Part shown: in pieces, positions 1-8,095 of the stretch
How positions within the stretch are numbered: position 1 is the first letter of the stretch
Layout of the letters: every line of letters starts with the position of its first letter
From: an uncultured Pseudomonadota bacterium
GTDB taxonomy: Bacteria; Pseudomonadota; Gammaproteobacteria; Methylococcales; Methylomonadaceae
NCBI GenBank assembly: GCA_903848905.1
Contig: CAINHP010000002.1
Location: 1-33,850, forward strand
DNA: 33,850 bases
Direction of reading: 5' to 3'
Made by a program: the position numbers and the translations under genes
Notes under the pieces: generated by a model
Seen by the model: the letters and a program-made list of their open reading frames with translations, nothing else
Database searches by the model: none
What the model was told of the DNA's origin: nothing

Positions 1-20
1 ATGACAGTGATCGCAATCAA

Positions 21-821
21 ATGTTTCCATTAACTGGAAAAGTGCAGGAAAATCCAGCATGGTTAGCGTCATTTTTGATGCAAACAGGTTTGTTTTTGCT
101 GATTGTGCTTCTAACACGCAAACAGCTTATTGATTTACGCACTCGTCGCACACTGAATTTTTTAGTAGTGACGCAACTATTAAGTGCGTTACTCGTGTCG
201 CAAAGTCATACATTATGGCGGACGAGTTATACACACTGGCAACAAGCACAAACGGTGATGATTGTGTTGTTTAGTGTGTGGCTGATTTTTTTAATATTGC
301 AACGGATGTTAATTTTACTTAATGAAAAAGTACGCAATGCTAAAAATAGCGAACGTTTATATTATTCTCTATTAACGGTTGTCGCGTTTGCATTGATGAA
401 AACCGTAATTTTAGCGTGGGATGGGCGTTACGTGGTTTTTCCTACTGCGGTGACGCAAATTATGGCGGCAGGCTTGCTTGGGCTCGTGAGTGTGAATCTT
501 CTTTTTGGTAAAATGTCGTTTTCACGCAGTCTGCAATGGCAGGCTTTACTGGGATACACACTCGAAAATAAGCAAATTTGCACACAAGTTGCCGCTGTGT
601 TTATGGGACTTGGCGTCGCATTGCTGGTGGGGGAAACATTCGCGTTTATGATAAGCCGTGATTTGATTATGGCGTACCCGCAATTTTTTACACGGTTGTT
701 GACGGCAAGTTGGTTTACAATGAGCAATGGTCAGTTGCAAGGCTGGTTGCTTAGTTTGTTAATATTGGGATTACCTTTTTATATGAACAAAAAAGCGCCT
801 CATCTGAATGAAAATTATTGA
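21..821 (+). CDS. Polytopic membrane protein of unknown function, possibly 5'-incomplete
   Basis: I do not recognise a family. The 266-residue product has about six hydrophobic stretches, starting near residues 14-32 and ending near 240-256, separated by short basic loops, so it is an inner-membrane protein. The reading frame has no stop between position 3 and the first ATG at 21, so the true start may lie outside the window. In another frame a short ORF end (stop at 31-33) overlaps this start, which would fit translational coupling to an upstream gene. The stop overlaps the -35 element of the thioredoxin promoter. The coding call rests on length, membrane character and codon use like the neighbours. 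Confidence 0.75.
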   Translation: MFPLTGKVQENPAWLASFLMQTGLFLLIVLLTRKQLIDLRTRRTLNFLVVTQLLSALLVSQSHTLWRTSYTHWQQAQTVMIVLFSVWLIFLILQRMLILLNEKVRNAKNSERLYYSLLTVVAFALMKTVILAWDGRYVVFPTAVTQIMAAGLLGLVSVNLLFGKMSFSRSLQWQALLGYTLENKQICTQVAAVFMGLGVALLVGETFAFMISRDLIMAYPQFFTRLLTASWFTMSNGQLQGWLLSLLILGLPFYMNKKAPHLNENY

Positions 822-846
822 CGCAATGCGTTGACGCCCCTATAGT
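818..846 (+). promoter_or_regulatory. Sigma-70 type promoter of trxA
   Basis: TTGACG at 818-823 and TATAGT at 841-846 are separated by exactly 17 nt. A second TTGACG copy lies at 831-836. The -35 box overlaps the stop codon of the upstream membrane protein. A start near 853 would leave a leader of about 47 nt with a GGAG ribosome site before the GTG start at 900. Confidence 0.6.
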
Positions 847-899
847 TTGATGGCCTTTAAAATTTTTATTTTTATTTTTATCTATCTGGAGAAAAAAAC

Positions 900-1229
900 G
901 TGAGTAGTGACGCTGTAGTGCATATCAATGACAGTGATTTTAACGAATTGGTTTTAGAATCTGAGTTACCCGTATTACTTGATTATTGGGCAGAATGGTG
1001 TGGCCCTTGCAAAATGATTGCACCCATTTTAGATGCGGTAGCAGAAGAATTTGAAGGTAAATTAACAGTCGCAAAACTTAACATTGATGACAATCCACAA
1101 ACCCCACAAAAATATGGCGTTCGTGGTATTCCAACGTTGATGATTTTCAAAAACGGTGAAATTGAAGCAACGAAAGTTGGTGCGTTAACGAAAGCGGCAT
1201 TAGTTGATTTTATCAACAGCCATTTGTAA
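900..1229 (+). CDS. trxA: Thioredoxin
   Basis: Small cytoplasmic thiol-disulfide oxidoreductase that keeps protein disulfides reduced using electrons from thioredoxin reductase. The 109-residue product has the WCGPC active site (Cys34, Cys37), the buried acid Asp28 and the cis-proline Pro78 in the GIPT motif, and is the length of E. coli TrxA. The GTG start is preceded by a GGAG ribosome site (ctggag) and gives the usual N-terminus. It has its own promoter upstream and a strong terminator downstream, so it is probably transcribed alone. Confidence 0.97.
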   Translation: MSSDAVVHINDSDFNELVLESELPVLLDYWAEWCGPCKMIAPILDAVAEEFEGKLTVAKLNIDDNPQTPQKYGVRGIPTLMIFKNGEIEATKVGALTKAALVDFINSHL

Positions 1230-1253
1230 TCGACGCCTCAATTCACGGATGAT

Positions 1254-1290
1254 AACGCTAAACTTGGCTAAGCTAAGTTTAGCGTTTTTA
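1254..1290 (+). terminator. Rho-independent terminator of trxA
   Basis: A perfect 12-bp inverted repeat (1254-1265 with 1275-1286) extends inward by about three more pairs to a 3-nt loop and is followed by a T-rich tail. Confidence 0.9.
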
Positions 1291-1318
1291 GTTTTACGCA
1301 ACGGATAACGAGATTTTA

Positions 1319-2191
1319 ATGCAACGTTCTTTTAATACTATTGGTGTTATTTGTAAACTCAACGATCCACGTGTGGCGAGGACACTCACTAATGTGTGCG
1401 CGTATCTGCGCGAGCATAAATATCACGTTTTTGTTGAGCAAGGTAGCGCGCAATTTGTATGTGATAGCGCTGATGTCAATATTGGCAGTGTTAAACAACT
1501 CGGTGAAGCATGTGATGTCGTAATTGTGTTGGGGGGTGATGGCACATTTTTAGCGGCTGCTCGAGATATTGTCGCGAGTAATATTCCGCTTATTGGCGTG
1601 AATTTAGGTCGACTCGGATTTTTAGTCGATATTTCACCTGATAGGTTAACGCAAACGCTGACGCAAATTCTCTCGGGAAATTACACGCAAGAGCAACGTT
1701 ATTTGCTTCGCGCAAAAATTCTGCGCAATGAACATGTCATTCACGAAGAAACTGCTGTGAATGAAGTAGCGATTCATCGTTGGATTACGCCGAGTATGAT
1801 TGAAATTGTCACCAAAATTGATGGTGTATTTCTCAACTCACAACGCTCAGATGGTTTAATTATCGCCACGCCAACGGGTAGTACTGCGTATTCACTTTCA
1901 GCAGGCGGGCCTATTTTATATCCATCACTTAACGCCTTAGTGCTTGTGCCACTCAATCCACATACGCTGTCTAATCGACCGATTGTGATTCACGATTCGG
2001 CTGAAATTGAAATTAGTTTTTGTCAGCGAGAACAAATTAACGCGCTGGTCACTTGCGATCATGTTGAAATTCCAGATGTGTTAATTAGTGATAAAATTCT
2101 CATTACAAAAGAACCTTTGCCAATTACTATTCTGCATCCAGCAGGACATGACTTTTTTGATATTTTGCGTAGTAAACTCAATTGGGGTTAA
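1319..2191 (+). CDS. nadK: NAD kinase
   Basis: Phosphorylates NAD to NADP, the committed step of NADP synthesis in the cytoplasm. The 290-residue product shows the diagnostic GGDGT motif (Gly72-Thr76) with Asp74, the NEVAIHR segment and the SDGLIIATPTGSTAYS segment of the bacterial family, and its length is that of E. coli NadK (292 aa). It starts 29 nt after the trxA terminator, so its promoter must overlap that terminator or transcription must read through. The next gene follows closely. Confidence 0.96.
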   Translation: MQRSFNTIGVICKLNDPRVARTLTNVCAYLREHKYHVFVEQGSAQFVCDSADVNIGSVKQLGEACDVVIVLGGDGTFLAAARDIVASNIPLIGVNLGRLGFLVDISPDRLTQTLTQILSGNYTQEQRYLLRAKILRNEHVIHEETAVNEVAIHRWITPSMIEIVTKIDGVFLNSQRSDGLIIATPTGSTAYSLSAGGPILYPSLNALVLVPLNPHTLSNRPIVIHDSAEIEISFCQREQINALVTCDHVEIPDVLISDKILITKEPLPITILHPAGHDFFDILRSKLNWG

Positions 2192-2251
2192 TTGAGCGGC
2201 ATTTATGCCATCGTCATCAATAATGAAAATGAAATTTTAATGGAGTTTGTC

Positions 2252-2635
2252 ATGAGTTTGTTACCTGAAAATTTAAAATATGCGCTCTCACACGAATGGG
2301 CAAACGCGGAAGCTCAGCATATCGTTCGCGTGGGTATTACTGATTTTGCACAAGAAGAACTAGGTGATTTAGTTTATGTTGAGCTACCTGATGTGGGGCG
2401 CAGAGTGGACGCAAATGAAAGTTGTGCTACCGTTGAGTCAGTCAAAACAGCCTCTGATATTTTAAGTCCGGTCAGTGGTGAAATTGTCGATGTCAACTCT
2501 GCCGTCGTCGATGATCCTGAAAAAATCAACGATGATCCCTATGGCGCATGGCTGTTTTGCGTGAAAGCCGATGATATGTCACAACTTGAGCAATTACTCA
2601 CCCTAGATGCTTACCAAAAAATGATTACAGGATAA
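2252..2635 (+). CDS. gcvH: Glycine cleavage system H protein
   Basis: Lipoyl carrier that shuttles the aminomethyl group between the P, T and L proteins of glycine cleavage. The frame is open from a TTG at 2192, but the ATG at 2252 gives the family N-terminus (PENLKYALSHEW) and has a GGAG ribosome site six nt upstream, so I chose it. This gives 127 residues, matching the usual length. Lys65 in the ESVKTASD motif is the lipoylation site. No gcvT or gcvP lies in the window, so the partners must be encoded elsewhere. It sits in a same-strand run with nadK and dgkA. Confidence 0.94.
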   Translation: MSLLPENLKYALSHEWANAEAQHIVRVGITDFAQEELGDLVYVELPDVGRRVDANESCATVESVKTASDILSPVSGEIVDVNSAVVDDPEKINDDPYGAWLFCVKADDMSQLEQLLTLDAYQKMITG

Positions 2636-2641
2636 AATAAA

Positions 2642-3004
2642 ATGGCGTACCAAACGGCAACAGGATTAAAGCGAATTATCAATGCTGCACATTATTCAGC
2701 TGCAGGATTTAAAGCAACATGGGCGCATGAAGAAGCGTTTCGACAAGAAGTTATTTTATTTTTACTTGCGGCGCCAACCGCTTTTTTTGTAGGCAAAAGT
2801 GCGGTTGAAATTGTATTACTGGTATCGAGCGTGATTGTAATTTTACTCGTTGAATTGCTCAATTCAGCGGTTGAAGCGGCGGTGGATAGAATTGGTTTTG
2901 AGCATCATGAATTGTCAGGTCGTGCAAAAGATATTGGCTCAGCAGCGGTGATGTTATCAATTTTAGGCGCAGCGGCAACGTGGTTAATTATTTTATTTTA
3001 TTAA
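2642..3004 (+). CDS. dgkA: Diacylglycerol kinase
   Basis: Small inner-membrane enzyme that phosphorylates diacylglycerol to phosphatidate, recycling the lipid left by periplasmic glucan or lipid A modification. The 120-residue protein has the usual three transmembrane helices (about 35-52, 55-75, 98-119), the catalytic-site motif ELLNSAVEAAVDR near residues 66-78, and the HE..GRAKD segment. Length agrees with E. coli DgkA (122 aa). It begins 6 nt after gcvH, so the two are probably cotranscribed. Confidence 0.95.
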   Translation: MAYQTATGLKRIINAAHYSAAGFKATWAHEEAFRQEVILFLLAAPTAFFVGKSAVEIVLLVSSVIVILLVELLNSAVEAAVDRIGFEHHELSGRAKDIGSAAVMLSILGAAATWLIILFY

Positions 3005-3020
3005 ATTGTAAAGGATTCAA

Positions 3021-3956
3021 ATGAGTGCGTTAATTTGCGGTTCAATGGCTTATGATACGATTATGGTGTTTCATGATAAATTTAAACACCACATCCTGCC
3101 TGAAAAAATTCATATCTTAAATGTCTGCTTTTTAGTGCCTGTAATGCGTCGTGAATTTGGTGGTTGCGCGGGAAATATTGCCTATAATCTCAAGCTACTT
3201 AAAGAAGAGCCGCTCATTATGGCCACCGTGGGGCATGATTTTGAACCTTATGCAAAGTGGCTAAATCAACACAGTATTAGCGGTCAATTTATTCGCAGTC
3301 TTGATAATGAATATACCGGTCAAGCCTATATCACCACCGATGAAGACGGCAATCAAATTACCGCGTTTCATCCTGGCGCCATGAATTTTTCCCATTTGAA
3401 TCATGTGCCAACAGTTGCGAATAGTGTCCGTATTGGCATTGTATCGCCTGACGGTAAAGAAGGCATGCAGCAACATGCACAGCAATTCTTTGATCTTGAA
3501 ATTCCGTTTATTTTTGATCCCGGTCAAGGTATGCCGATGTTTGATGGCGCGGAGTTATTAACGCTTATTGAGCAGGCCACATGGCTCACGCTAAACGACT
3601 ACGAAGCAGAAATGATGCAAGAGCGCACCGGACTTAGCTTAGATGATTTGGCGCAAAAAGTAGAGGCATTAATTGTCACGCAAGGCGGTGAGGGGTCAAC
3701 GATTTACGCTGGCGGTGATAAAATTCATATTCCAGTTGCACCAACGTCAACATTGGCTGATCCAACAGGTTGCGGTGATGCGTACCGTGCTGGCTTGCTT
3801 TATGGGCTGCTTAATAATTTAGATTGGAACGTGACAGGACGTATTGCGTCGCTCATGGGTGCAATGAAAATTGAGCATCATGGTACACAAAATCATACGT
3901 TCACACTTGAGCAATTCAAAGCACGTTATGTTGAAAGTTTTGGTAGCCATTTTTAA
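3021..3956 (+). CDS. PfkB-family carbohydrate/nucleoside kinase, probably adenosine kinase-like
   Basis: Ribokinase-fold kinase. The N-terminal glycine motif (GGCAGNIAYNL, residues 47-57) binds the sugar or nucleoside, and DPTGCGDAYRAG near the C-terminus carries the catalytic Asp253 and the anion hole. The 311-residue length is typical. Family members phosphorylate fructose, ribose or adenosine. Standalone proteobacterial proteins of this kind next to housekeeping genes are often adenosine kinases, but the substrate cannot be fixed from sequence. An AAGGA ribosome site precedes the ATG, and mazG starts 3 nt after the stop, suggesting a nucleotide-related pair. Confidence 0.88.
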   Translation: MSALICGSMAYDTIMVFHDKFKHHILPEKIHILNVCFLVPVMRREFGGCAGNIAYNLKLLKEEPLIMATVGHDFEPYAKWLNQHSISGQFIRSLDNEYTGQAYITTDEDGNQITAFHPGAMNFSHLNHVPTVANSVRIGIVSPDGKEGMQQHAQQFFDLEIPFIFDPGQGMPMFDGAELLTLIEQATWLTLNDYEAEMMQERTGLSLDDLAQKVEALIVTQGGEGSTIYAGGDKIHIPVAPTSTLADPTGCGDAYRAGLLYGLLNNLDWNVTGRIASLMGAMKIEHHGTQNHTFTLEQFKARYVESFGSHF

Positions 3957-3959
3957 ATT

Positions 3960-4754
3960 ATGCTAAAAAATACGCAAAATCTATTAGAAATCATGACGCA
4001 ACTGCGCCATAAAGAAACCGGTTGCCCGTGGGATGTGAAGCAAGATTTTGCGAGTTTAATTCCTTACGTTATTGAAGAAGCCTACGAAGTGGTGGACGCG
4101 ATTGAACGTGAGGATTTAGACGATCTTCGTGCAGAGCTGGGTGATTTACTTTTACAAGTGGTGTTTCATTCGCAAATTGCCAGTGAGCGTGGCTTATTTA
4201 CGTTCGACCAAGTAGCGCAGTCCATTGCAGATAAATTGATTCGTCGACATCCTCACGTTTTTGGGGATGCGGTGTTTGAAAATGACGCACAGCGTCACGC
4301 CGCGTGGGAGCAAGCAAAAGCCGATGAGCGAAAAGAAAAAGATCCCGCATCGCAAAGTGTTTTATCGGGCGTGGCGCGTTCACTCCCTGCACTTTTAGAA
4401 TGTGAAAAAATTCAAGATCGCGCGGCGCAACATGGCTTTGACTGGAAAACTGTTCCACCTGTATTTGATAAAGTGCTCGAAGAACTCGACGAAGTGAAAG
4501 AAGCGTGGGAATCTGGTGATCAAGCGCATATTCAAGAGGAAATTGGCGATTTGCTGCTTGTCGTTGTCAATTTAGCGCGGCATTTAAACGTGAATCCCGA
4601 AATTGCGCTCAAACAAAGTACACAAAAGTTTTCAAAACGATTTCACTACATTGAAAAAAGCGTCGCCTCTTCGGGGCGTGAATTAAAATCATGTGAACTT
4701 GACGAACTTGATGCACTTTGGAATGAAGCAAAGCGGGAACTGAAAAGTTCCTAA
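3960..4754 (+). CDS. mazG: Nucleoside triphosphate pyrophosphohydrolase MazG
   Basis: House-cleaning enzyme that hydrolyses NTPs, including damaged ones, to NMP and pyrophosphate. The 264-residue protein has two MazG repeats. The first has the catalytic pattern EEAYE (from residue 39) followed by ELGD (59-62). The second repeats it as LEELDEVKE...EEIGD near residues 165-195. Length equals that of E. coli MazG (263 aa). It is separated by 3 nt from the PfkB-family kinase, and the two are likely translated from one message. Confidence 0.95.
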   Translation: MLKNTQNLLEIMTQLRHKETGCPWDVKQDFASLIPYVIEEAYEVVDAIEREDLDDLRAELGDLLLQVVFHSQIASERGLFTFDQVAQSIADKLIRRHPHVFGDAVFENDAQRHAAWEQAKADERKEKDPASQSVLSGVARSLPALLECEKIQDRAAQHGFDWKTVPPVFDKVLEELDEVKEAWESGDQAHIQEEIGDLLLVVVNLARHLNVNPEIALKQSTQKFSKRFHYIEKSVASSGRELKSCELDELDALWNEAKRELKSS

Positions 4755-4781
4755 ACTTATCGTTAATTAAAGAGGCCTAAC

Positions 4782-4967
4782 ATGAACAAAATAATCAATA
4801 TTGTTTCAATTGTCGCAGTTGTCGTGATGGCAATTTATGTTGCACCGTTTTTAATTACGGTAATTTCCTCTGGAGTTGTTCAATTTTTAGTGAGTGTAGG
4901 AATGATTTATCTTATTGTCAAAACCGCATTAAAGTCTAACTCGAATGATTATGATAAGTATCAATAA
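4782..4967 (+). CDS. Small hydrophobic membrane protein
   Basis: I do not recognise it. The 61-residue product contains two predicted membrane segments (about 5-27 and 30-48) and a polar C-terminal tail rich in Asn, Asp and Tyr. A good ribosome site (AGAGG) lies about 7 nt before the ATG, and the gene fits between mazG and the SOUL protein with short gaps of 27 and 14 nt on the same strand, which supports its being real. Confidence 0.6.
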   Translation: MNKIINIVSIVAVVVMAIYVAPFLITVISSGVVQFLVSVGMIYLIVKTALKSNSNDYDKYQ

Positions 4968-4981
4968 CTCAAAGGATTCCC

Positions 4982-5542
4982 ATGGCCATTCAAGAAGCGG
5001 AATATAAGATCGTCGAAAAAGACGGTTGTTTTGAGTTGCGTGATTATGCCGCTCATATTCTTGCCGAAATAATGATTGATGCGCCTTTTGAAAAAGCGGG
5101 AAATAAAGCGTTTCATCCACTTTTTGAGTATATTTCTGGCGCCAATCAGCTAAAAAATACGCTTGAAATGACAGCACCTGTATCACAGCAGGTTGTCAGT
5201 CAGCAAATTGAAATGACCGCGCCAGTGAGTCAACAGCGAAAAGAAGGTAAATGGGCAATCAGTTTTATGATGCCCGCGTCGTATAGATTTCAAACGCTTT
5301 CCGCCCCAACAAATAGCGCAATTCAGCTGCGTCAAGTACCCGCGCGACGTATCGCGGCAATCACGTACAGTGGTTTTTGGAGCGAAAAAAATTACCACCG
5401 TCATAAAATAAAATTGGAATTATGGATTACTCAACACCCGTGGCGCGTCACCGGTGAGCCTGTGTGGGCGCGTTATAATTCGCCTTTTACATTGCTGTTT
5501 TTTCGACGTAATGAAGTATTGATTCCAGTTGATGTCGATTAG
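4982..5542 (+). CDS. SOUL-family heme-binding protein
   Basis: Member of the SOUL/HBP family of small heme- or tetrapyrrole-binding proteins; the cellular role in bacteria is not settled. The 186-residue protein begins with the family N-terminus (EAEYKIVEKDGCFELRDY) and contains the doubled MTAPV motif, followed by FMMP and the C-terminal PVWARYNSP and FRRNEV segments. The doubled motif is a family feature, not a recent duplication. No signal peptide is seen, so it is probably cytoplasmic. An AAGGA ribosome site precedes the ATG. It is convergent with the next gene, with stops one base apart. Confidence 0.88.
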   Translation: MAIQEAEYKIVEKDGCFELRDYAAHILAEIMIDAPFEKAGNKAFHPLFEYISGANQLKNTLEMTAPVSQQVVSQQIEMTAPVSQQRKEGKWAISFMMPASYRFQTLSAPTNSAIQLRQVPARRIAAITYSGFWSEKNYHRHKIKLELWITQHPWRVTGEPVWARYNSPFTLLFFRRNEVLIPVDVD

Positions 5543-5543
5543 T

Positions 5544-5831
5544 TTATAAATGCGATTCGCTACGCTGTTTGTGATTTTTCCATTTAGAATAAAAATAAGC
5601 ACTACTTGAGATCACGCCAGTGACAGTGGCAACACCTGCAATAATTGGCGCTGCGGTAACAATAAGTGGCTCAGATGCAAGACCAAGCGAAACGCCAATA
5701 GCATAAAACCCGCTCGGCTCTGCGTAAGTGGCGCCAATTCCAACAATGGCGGAAATAACGGTTGCTGTCATGGCAATATCTTCAGCGCGCTTAGCCACTT
5801 TTTCGTGTGTGTGTTCGTTTTGGTCTGTCAT
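5544..5831 (-). CDS. Small membrane protein of unknown function
   Basis: The 95-residue product has a charged N-terminus rich in His, Glu and Lys (1-17), two hydrophobic segments (about 19-50 and 56-80, rich in Ala, Gly and Val) and a basic tail. I recognise no family. It is convergent with the SOUL gene and divergent from the adenylate cyclase, so the 510-bp region with the CRP-type operator could also serve its transcription. No convincing Shine-Dalgarno sequence is visible before the ATG at 5831. Confidence 0.6.
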   Translation of the reverse strand: MTDQNEHTHEKVAKRAEDIAMTATVISAIVGIGATYAEPSGFYAIGVSLGLASEPLIVTAAPIIAGVATVTGVISSSAYFYSKWKNHKQRSESHL

Positions 5832-6158
5832 AAAGAGTGAAGTAAGTTATGCCAAGTAAGTTATTTGCACCATTTTATCAAAAAATGGCTGCTAATTTAA
5901 AAATCTTCAAAAAATGACATTTCATTTTCGTCGTTTCATTTGATTGTTTTTGTAAAGTAGATGATATCCATATTCATTTCTTCAATTTTGTGCTGAATTG
6001 AAATTTGGCGGCAACAAGGGTGGATTTGCCCAAACACTAAAAAAACCATTAATCATAATACTGGAATCCTTTTTTTATGTCTAACACCTTATTTTTTAAA
6101 CGCTAAAAAAATTCTATTTCTATTAACCTAACAATTAATCAGAAAAATTAAATTATCA

Positions 6159-6184
6159 AAAAGTGTGAACTGCGTCACACTTTT
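6159..6184. promoter_or_regulatory. Perfect CRP-type operator upstream of adenylate cyclase
   Basis: A 26-bp perfect palindrome has 10-bp arms (6159-6168 and 6175-6184) around a 6-nt spacer. Its core, TGTGA at 6164-6168 and TCACA at 6175-6179, is the exact consensus of the cAMP receptor protein site with the required N6 spacing. The right arm runs into TTGACG (6183-6188), a possible -35 box. In E. coli CRP-cAMP represses cyaA, so feedback repression is a reasonable inference here. Confidence 0.75.
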
Positions 6185-6252
6185 GACGTAAATTCTCCAT
6201 TCCCAAAAATATAACCGTTAAACTGTAAGTAGATTTAATGATACAAAAAACG

Positions 6253-6285
6253 TACATGATTGTCTGAAAGGCTCATGTATTTTTT
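6253..6285 (+). terminator. Terminator-like hairpin in the cyclase leader
   Basis: A 7-bp perfect stem (6253-6259 with 6273-6279) with a 13-nt loop is followed by six Ts. It lies 60 nt before the cyclase ATG and downstream of the CRP-type site. It could be an attenuator for the cyclase message or the end of a short leader RNA. The stem is modest and AT-rich. Confidence 0.4.
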
Positions 6286-6344
6286 ATATCGTTATTCCAA
6301 CATATTGGAATTTATAGATTCTTAGTAGATGAGATTTAACGAAA

Positions 6345-8015
6345 ATGCCTAAAAAACTGACTTTAAAATTCACATTGATTTCTGCATTTTGTGGATTATC
6401 GTTAATTGGCTCTATCTTGCTCACGGTGATTACGTCGTATGAAGTAAAAAGTTTTATTCGTGAGCAACTGCGTATTCGTATCACAGATACGGCAAATATC
6501 ATGGCAACGCAAATTGAAGGTGAGCTACATCAAAGTATTCAAACCGTTGAAGATGATAAAAGCGATGCGTATTTAAAGCTCAAAAACGCGTTACAAATTA
6601 TGCGCGAACACGGAACAGGCATTGCCAATGCGTATACTATGCGCAAACAAGAAAATGGTGAATTTGCCTTTATTGTGGATGGTTCGGAGAAAGATCAAAA
6701 TGCAACGGGCGATATTTACCCACAGTCTTCTGTCACGCCAGTGCTTAATAGTGCGTTAAATATCAATTCAGACGATAAATCTCCACGAAGCGAGACCGAT
6801 ATTTATAAAGATGACTGGGGTGTTTGGCTTTCCGCTTATGCGCCCATTTTTACGAAATCAGGACAATTTGATGGTATAGTCGGAATTGATGTTTCTGCTC
6901 AAAGCATACAGGATCAAGAGTTTAAATATATCGTGACGATTTCCTCTATTTCATTGGTGTGTATTTTTTTAATGATGCCGCTTGGTTTTGTGTTTGCTAG
7001 TCGAATTCGGCGTCCTTTGGAGGCACTCACCACTGAAATGGAAAAAATTGGTCGGTTTGAGCTTAACGATGAGATTTTTGTTCCTACACGCATTTATGAG
7101 ATAAATAGAATGGTGCAGCGACTTGAGAGTATGCGACGTGGTCTTCGGTCTTTTGAAAAATATGTTCCATCTGATTTAGTTCGGGATTTGATTGAGCTTG
7201 GACGCGATGCAAAATTAGGGGGTGAAAAAAAGAATTTAACCATCTTTTTTTCGGATATTGCGAATTTCACCTCTATTTCAGAGCGATTAGAGCCTGAAAA
7301 ATTAGTCGGCTTTTTGGGAGAATATTTGACGGTGGTGAATGATGCGTTGTCGCAAAATCAAGCGACGGTGGATAAATATATCGGTGATTCAGTCATGGCT
7401 TTTTGGGGAGCGCCTCGCAATGTAGAGAATCCCGCAATAAAATCGTGTCAGGCGGCACTTGAATGTCAACGAAAAATTAATTTGTTGAGTCAAAAGTGGC
7501 AGTCTAATGGGCTTGACGTTGAATTTAAAACTCGAATTGGCATTCATACAGGGGATGTCATTGTTGGAAATATTGGCTCTGAAACACGTATGAACTACAC
7601 AATTATTGGTGATAATGTGAACTTGGCTAGTCGCATTGAATCAGCTAATAAATTTTATGGGACATCTATTCTCGTCAGTGAAACCACGCATCAACAAGCA
7701 AAGAAACGTTTTGTCATGCGACTGATTGATTTTGCAGTTTTAAATGGCAAATCAACGCCTATTCGGCTTTATGAATTAGTAGGCTATAAAGGTGATATGA
7801 ATAAAAATCAGCTTTATCAAATTGAATTATATGAAAAAGCGTTTCATTTTTACACAGAGAAAAGGTTTCCAATGGCTATATTTTTGTTAAATAGATTGCT
7901 TAAGAAAAATCCATTCGATTACGCTGCGTATTTATTACTCGAGCGTTGTGAGAAATATCAACTTTATGCGCCAAGTAAAGATTGGCAAGGTGAGTATATT
8001 TTAGAGGTTAAGTAA
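6345..8015 (+). CDS. Membrane-bound class III adenylate cyclase with periplasmic sensor and HAMP
   Basis: Makes cAMP from ATP at the inner membrane in response to an external signal. Order: helix 1 (about 10-30), a periplasmic Cache-like sensor (31-195), helix 2 (196-218), HAMP (219-270), the catalytic domain (about 295-480), then a helical tail resembling TPR. Metal-binding Asp304 and Asp348, the base-reading pair Lys344 and Asp423, and transition-state Asn426 and Arg430 are all present. The Lys/Asp pair is the ATP signature of class III cyclases; guanylate cyclases carry Glu/Cys. The gene is monocistronic, downstream of a perfect CRP-type site, which ties the product to its likely receptor protein. 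No CRP gene lies in the window. Confidence 0.93.
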   Translation: MPKKLTLKFTLISAFCGLSLIGSILLTVITSYEVKSFIREQLRIRITDTANIMATQIEGELHQSIQTVEDDKSDAYLKLKNALQIMREHGTGIANAYTMRKQENGEFAFIVDGSEKDQNATGDIYPQSSVTPVLNSALNINSDDKSPRSETDIYKDDWGVWLSAYAPIFTKSGQFDGIVGIDVSAQSIQDQEFKYIVTISSISLVCIFLMMPLGFVFASRIRRPLEALTTEMEKIGRFELNDEIFVPTRIYEINRMVQRLESMRRGLRSFEKYVPSDLVRDLIELGRDAKLGGEKKNLTIFFSDIANFTSISERLEPEKLVGFLGEYLTVVNDALSQNQATVDKYIGDSVMAFWGAPRNVENPAIKSCQAALECQRKINLLSQKWQSNGLDVEFKTRIGIHTGDVIVGNIGSETRMNYTIIGDNVNLASRIESANKFYGTSILVSETTHQQAKKRFVMRLIDFAVLNGKSTPIRLYELVGYKGDMNKNQLYQIELYEKAFHFYTEKRFPMAIFLLNRLLKKNPFDYAAYLLLERCEKYQLYAPSKDWQGEYILEVK

Positions 8016-8095
8016 TGCTTGAAAAACGACAGTTAATAACATAATAAGACTACAATTACAGTGCATTTTCACTTTATCAATATAAAGAGGTATTT

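Larger units (their letters stand above)
5832..6344. other. Intergenic regulatory region between the small membrane protein and the adenylate cyclase
   Basis: This 513-bp AT-rich stretch has no convincing coding frame. Its 3' half contains a perfect CRP-type palindrome, a TTGACG box overlapping its right arm, a TATAAC box at 6210-6215, and a terminator-like hairpin about 60 bp before the cyclase start. The 5' half (5832-6150) shows only A/T tracts. Confidence 0.6.

Noticed and set aside
2192-2251. TTG-initiated N-terminal extension of the glycine cleavage H protein
   Set aside because: The added 20 residues have no family match and start directly after the nadK stop, while ATG 2252 has a ribosome site.
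5166-5240. Internal repeat in the SOUL gene as a recent duplication
   Set aside because: The doubled MTAPV motif is normal for the family and the two copies differ at the DNA level.
6345-8015. Guanylate cyclase assignment
   Set aside because: The base-reading residues are Lys344 and Asp423, the ATP type, not the Glu/Cys pair of guanylate cyclases.
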